A stretch of DNA of 64,000 nt from JBBRHQ01 sp963781345 (GTDB lineage Bacteria; Actinomycetota; Thermoleophilia; Solirubrobacterales; 70-9), in contig CAWAFQ010000007.1 in assembly GCA_963781345.1 (NCBI GenBank), positions 182,044 to 246,043 on the forward strand. Direction: 5' to 3'. Each line of letters starts with the position of its first letter. Position 1 is the stretch's first letter. Below are positions 61,364-64,000 of this stretch, one piece after another. The notes beneath the pieces are model-generated. The model did no database searches and had not been told where the DNA came from. It saw only the letters and a list, made by a program, of their open reading frames with translations. The position numbers and the translations under genes are program-made.

Positions 61364-62531
61364 ATGCCGGAGATCCACGGCTCCTGCGATCAGCGCTTCG
61401 CGCGTGTGCGCAGCGCCCTCGCCGAGAACTTCCGCGAGCGCGGCGAGATCGGCGCGGCGGTCGCGATCACCGTCGAGGGCACGCTCCGTCGTCGACATCT
61501 GGGGCGGATGGGCCGACCGCGCCCGCACCCGCCCGTGGCAGCGCGACACCCTGGTCGACGTCTTCTCGGTCGGCAAGGCGATGGCCGCGCTCTGCCTGCT
61601 GATGCTCGTCGAGAGCGAGGCAGGTCGACCTCGACGCGCCGGTGTCGCGTTACTGGCCGCGAGTTCGCGGCCGCCGGGAAGGGCGAGATCACCGTCCGCG
61701 ATGCTCCTCAGCCATCGGGCCGGCCTGCCCGCGATCCGCCGCGCGGCTTCCCGACGCTGGCGATGTACGACTGGGAGCTGATGACCTCCGCGCTCGCCGA
61801 GGAGGAGCCGTGGTGGGAGCCGGGGCGGACCCACGGCTACCACGTCAACACCTTCGGCTTCCTGGTCGGCGAGATCGTGCGGCGGGTCAGCGGCGAGAGC
61901 ATCGGCGACGTTCTTCCGCCGCGAGGTCGCCGAGCCGCTCGGCGCGGACTTCCACTTCGGGATCGGGCCCGAGGACGACGGGCGCATCGCCGAGTACCTG
62001 TTCGAGGCGAGATGCCGAGGGAGACGAACGCCCACCGCCCGAGTCGCCGATGGCGACGAGGAGCGCCAGCTCCTGCTGCGCAGCGTCTACCTCAATCCGC
62101 CCGGGCTGTCGGGCCTCGGCACCGTCAACACGCGCGCCTGGCGAGCGGCCGAGATGCCCTCGACCAACGGCCACGCGACCGCGCGCGCGGTGGCGCGCAT
62201 CTACAGCGCGCTCGCCTGCGGCGGCACCGTCGACGGGGTCCGGCTCCTGCGCGCGGAGACGATCGAGCAAGCCAGCGCCGAGGCGTCGTCGGGACCCGAC
62301 TTCGTCCTCGGCCGCCCGTCGCGCTTCGGCCTCGGCTTCCAGCTCACCCAGCCGGAGCGCCCGCTCGGGACGAACCCGCGCAGCTTCGGCCACTTCGGCG
62401 CCGGCGGCTCGCTCGGATTCGCCGACCCCGATGCGCGGCTGGCCTTCGCCTACACGATGAACCGGGCCGGGCCGCGCTGGCAGAACCCGCGCAACCGGGC
62501 GCTGATCGACGCGGTCTACGCCTCGCTCTGA
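61364..62531 (+). pseudogene. Serine beta-lactamase-like hydrolase (EstB/LACTB type), frameshifted
   Basis: A class C-type serine hydrolase/esterase. I follow it from MPEIHGSCDQRFARVRSAL through VVDIWGGWADRARTRPWQRD and VFSVGKAMAALCLLM (the SxxK nucleophile). LLSHRAGLPAIR and HGYHVNTFGFLVGEIVRRVS (Tyr motif) come next, then RVADGDEERQLLLRSVYL, MPSTNGHATARAVARIYSAL, FGLGFQL and GHFGAGGSLGFADPDARL to a normal end, about 390 codons. At least eight single-base shifts (near 61490, 61617, 61663, 61698, 61730, 61912, 62010 and 62035) interrupt it. Motifs are intact, so sequence error is as likely as decay. The substrate is unknown. Confidence 0.8.
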
Positions 62532-62699
62532 ACTGGCTAGCTAGGCGCCGCTGCCGGCTGCCGCAGCGCATCTCCGGCCCCGCTGAGCACGGGGTCGCCG
62601 TCGAGCGAACAGGAGGCAGTCGATCAGCAGCCCTGCGCGAGCTCGAGCGCGCGCTCGCGAACCTGCCGCTCACCGCTTCCGGATCGTCCCCGATAGAGC

Positions 62700-63222
62700 T
62701 CAGTCGGGGACGAATTCCAACCCGCCGTAGCTGATCAGCGCGTCGGCGAAGAGGAGCGCCCCGGCCCGGTCTCGAGTCCGAAGCACCGTGTCGTCGGGGC
62801 AGATCGCATCCATCTCGAGCGCGACCACATCCTCGGTGAGGCGCTCGCCGAAGCCAAAGCCCTCAACAGTGGGACCGTCGGAGAACTCGTGCAGCCCGGC
62901 CTGATGACAGCGGATCGGGCATCCGTATCGCTCGGCGAGACGCTCGGCGTGGCGGAGGTGGTGGCGGTTGCTGAGGATCACGGCATCGACGCCGCCGTGG
63001 CGCTCGAACCACTCGACCCCCTCGGCGGGGAGCAGCAGGTCGAAGGCGATTCGCGAGGAGGCGAGGTAGTGGCAGCCAGACCTCGATCTCGATCCGCGGG
63101 TGGACCGCCTTCCAGTGGTGAAGGCCGGGGAGGATCTCGCGGGGACTGAGCGGCTCCGGGGCCGTCGCCGCCGGTCGTTCAAAGCACCACTTCCAGAGGG
63201 CCGATCGGACCGAGTCGCGGCA
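62700..63222 (-). pseudogene. MBL-fold-like hydrolase, frameshifted
   Basis: From MPRLGP the protein continues after a shift as LWKWCFERPAATAPEPLSPR and LHHWKAVHPRIEIEV. After another shift near 63080 it reads YLASSRIAFDLLLPAEGVEW, FERHGGVDAVILSNRHHLRH, AERYGCPIRCHQAGLHEF and ends ADALISYGGLEFVPD. It recalls a metallo-hydrolase group with NRHHxRH in place of HxHxDH, seen often in Thermoleophilia. The function is unknown. It converges on the truncated hydrolase region; 62532-62699 between them holds no gene that I can support. Confidence 0.55.
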
Positions 63223-63301
63223 TCACGCGGCCAAGGCTAGCGGCCGGGCGAGGACGGAGCCGGCGGCGCCTGGTCGGGATTCCCAGCAATCGGCGAGCCC
63301 G

Positions 63302-64000
63302 CATTTCGAGACGATCGAGGTCGCGGTTGAGGAAGCCCGGGAGCGCTCCGTCTCAACCGCCCCGACAAGCTCAATCCGCTCAGCCCCCAGACGCTGCGCG
63401 AGCTGGCCGAGGCCGCCAGATCCATCGACGCCCGACCGGATCTCAAGGTCGTCGTCGTCGCCGGCCGGGGTCGCGCCTTCTCGGCGGGCGCGGACGTCGC
63501 GGCCTTCGGCGGGGCAAGCGCCGGCCTCGGTGAGCGCGACGCGTGGAGTGCGCGCCAGGAGGCGGATGCAGGGCGGCTGATGGCCGACTCGCTCGAGCGG
63601 ATGGAGGCCGTCACGATCGCCAAGATCCGTGGTCACTGCGTCGGTGGGGGCCTCGTGCTGGCGGCCGCCTGTGACCTGCGCGTAGGCCGAGGAGGGCGCC
63701 AACCTCTCGATCCCCGAGGTCGACCTCGGCATCCCGCTTGCCTGGGGCGGGATTCCCCAGGCTGGTGCGCGAGATCGGCCCGGCGCTGACGAAGGAGCTG
63801 GTGATGACCTGCCGTCCCTTCGGCGCGGCCGAGGCACTGGGGGCGGGTTTCTCAACCGCGTGGTGGCCGCCGAGGATCTCGACCGATCGGTCGAGGAGCT
63901 GGCTGCTGCGCTGGCGAGCAAGCCGCGGATGGCGCTGCTGGCGACCAAGCGCCACACCAACGCGGTCACCGAGGAGATGGTCGGCACCATGCGCAGCTGG
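63302..64000 (+). pseudogene. Enoyl-CoA hydratase, frameshifted and cut by the window edge
   Basis: A crotonase-family protein. The stretch FETIEVAVEEA at the start, then (other frame) LRLNRPDKLNPLSPQTLREL, AGRGRAFSAGADVAAFGG (first oxyanion segment) and KIRGHCVGGGLVLAAACDLR (second oxyanion segment). It continues after further shifts near 63685, 63765 and 63845 as EVDLGIPLAWGGIP, LVREIGPALTKELVMTCRPF and LNRVVAAEDLDRSVEELAAA, running off the right edge. The start codon is not clear. The order and motifs are those of a normal enoyl-CoA hydratase. Confidence 0.75.

Noticed and set aside
62532..62699. Possible gene between the serine hydrolase and MBL-like gene
   Set aside because: Open frames exist on both strands but have no motif or ribosome site, and the region is close to dense frameshifts; I see nothing I can support.

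Overview
The window is high-GC DNA (about 70% G+C by eye) from an actinobacterium. Class Thermoleophilia (Solirubrobacterales-like) is my best guess. I infer this from the lineage flavour of the gene set: a zinc-ribbon/kinase/AAA/TPR/cyclase giant, a delta-60 repeat protein, LtrA, a DUF6636-type lipoprotein, an F420-type DDN reductase, a c-di-AMP riboswitch upstream of a transglycosylase, and FTR1 iron permeases. No rRNA or other taxonomic marker is present, so the placement is unproven.

Layout. 0-3.3 kb: a GYD-domain gene, then a segment between two tRNA-Ser genes (CGA and GGA) holding an integrase tail, a secreted protein and an archaeal-type ATPase behind an AT-rich promoter. 3.3-15 kb: tadA, a secreted subtilase, a UspA operon, a metallo-hydrolase, the delta-60 protein, the 1445-residue signalling giant and a large polytopic membrane protein. 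15.1-17.5 kb: cydAB for a cytochrome bd oxidase, read only through many frameshifts. 17.5-26.2 kb: a compact sugar-phosphate block (tkt-tal-pgi, rpiA, gnd-pgl, zwf) covering the oxidative and non-oxidative pentose phosphate pathway plus the first isomerase of glycolysis. Several genes overlap by 4 bases. 26.2-32.7 kb: a deazaflavin-dependent reductase, a lipoprotein, rlmN, two tandem FTR1 iron permeases behind a palindrome-rich operator, a membrane protein coupled to a micro-ORF, and an MFS transporter. 32.8-43.3 kb: a frameshifted recQ, a DUF2855 protein, a thiolase, two more MFS transporters, LtrA and an MBL/double-rhodanese enzyme. 43.3-51.5 kb: a PLP decarboxylase, two carotenoid-cleavage-type oxygenases, a P450 and secreted proteins including a coupled small protein/S1 protease pair. 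51.5-64 kb: a class A PBP, a SHOCT protein, a metal P-type ATPase, ettA, a stand-alone 5'-3' exonuclease, a riboswitch-controlled transglycosylase, a crotonase with a small membrane protein behind it, a GST-like protein, and a disrupted terminal stretch (serine hydrolase, MBL-like protein, enoyl-CoA hydratase running off the edge).

How the genes relate. The zwf/pgl/gnd/rpiA/tkt/tal/pgi set can run the whole pentose phosphate cycle and supply NADPH. Iron import, cytochrome bd, P450 and the non-heme iron oxygenases give a strong iron/redox theme. The 15.1-17.2, 33.3-34.5 and 61.4-64 kb regions carry dense single-base frameshifts in genes that otherwise keep their motifs, while 17.5-33 kb is clean. 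This looks more like locally poor consensus sequence than gene decay, but it is not settled.
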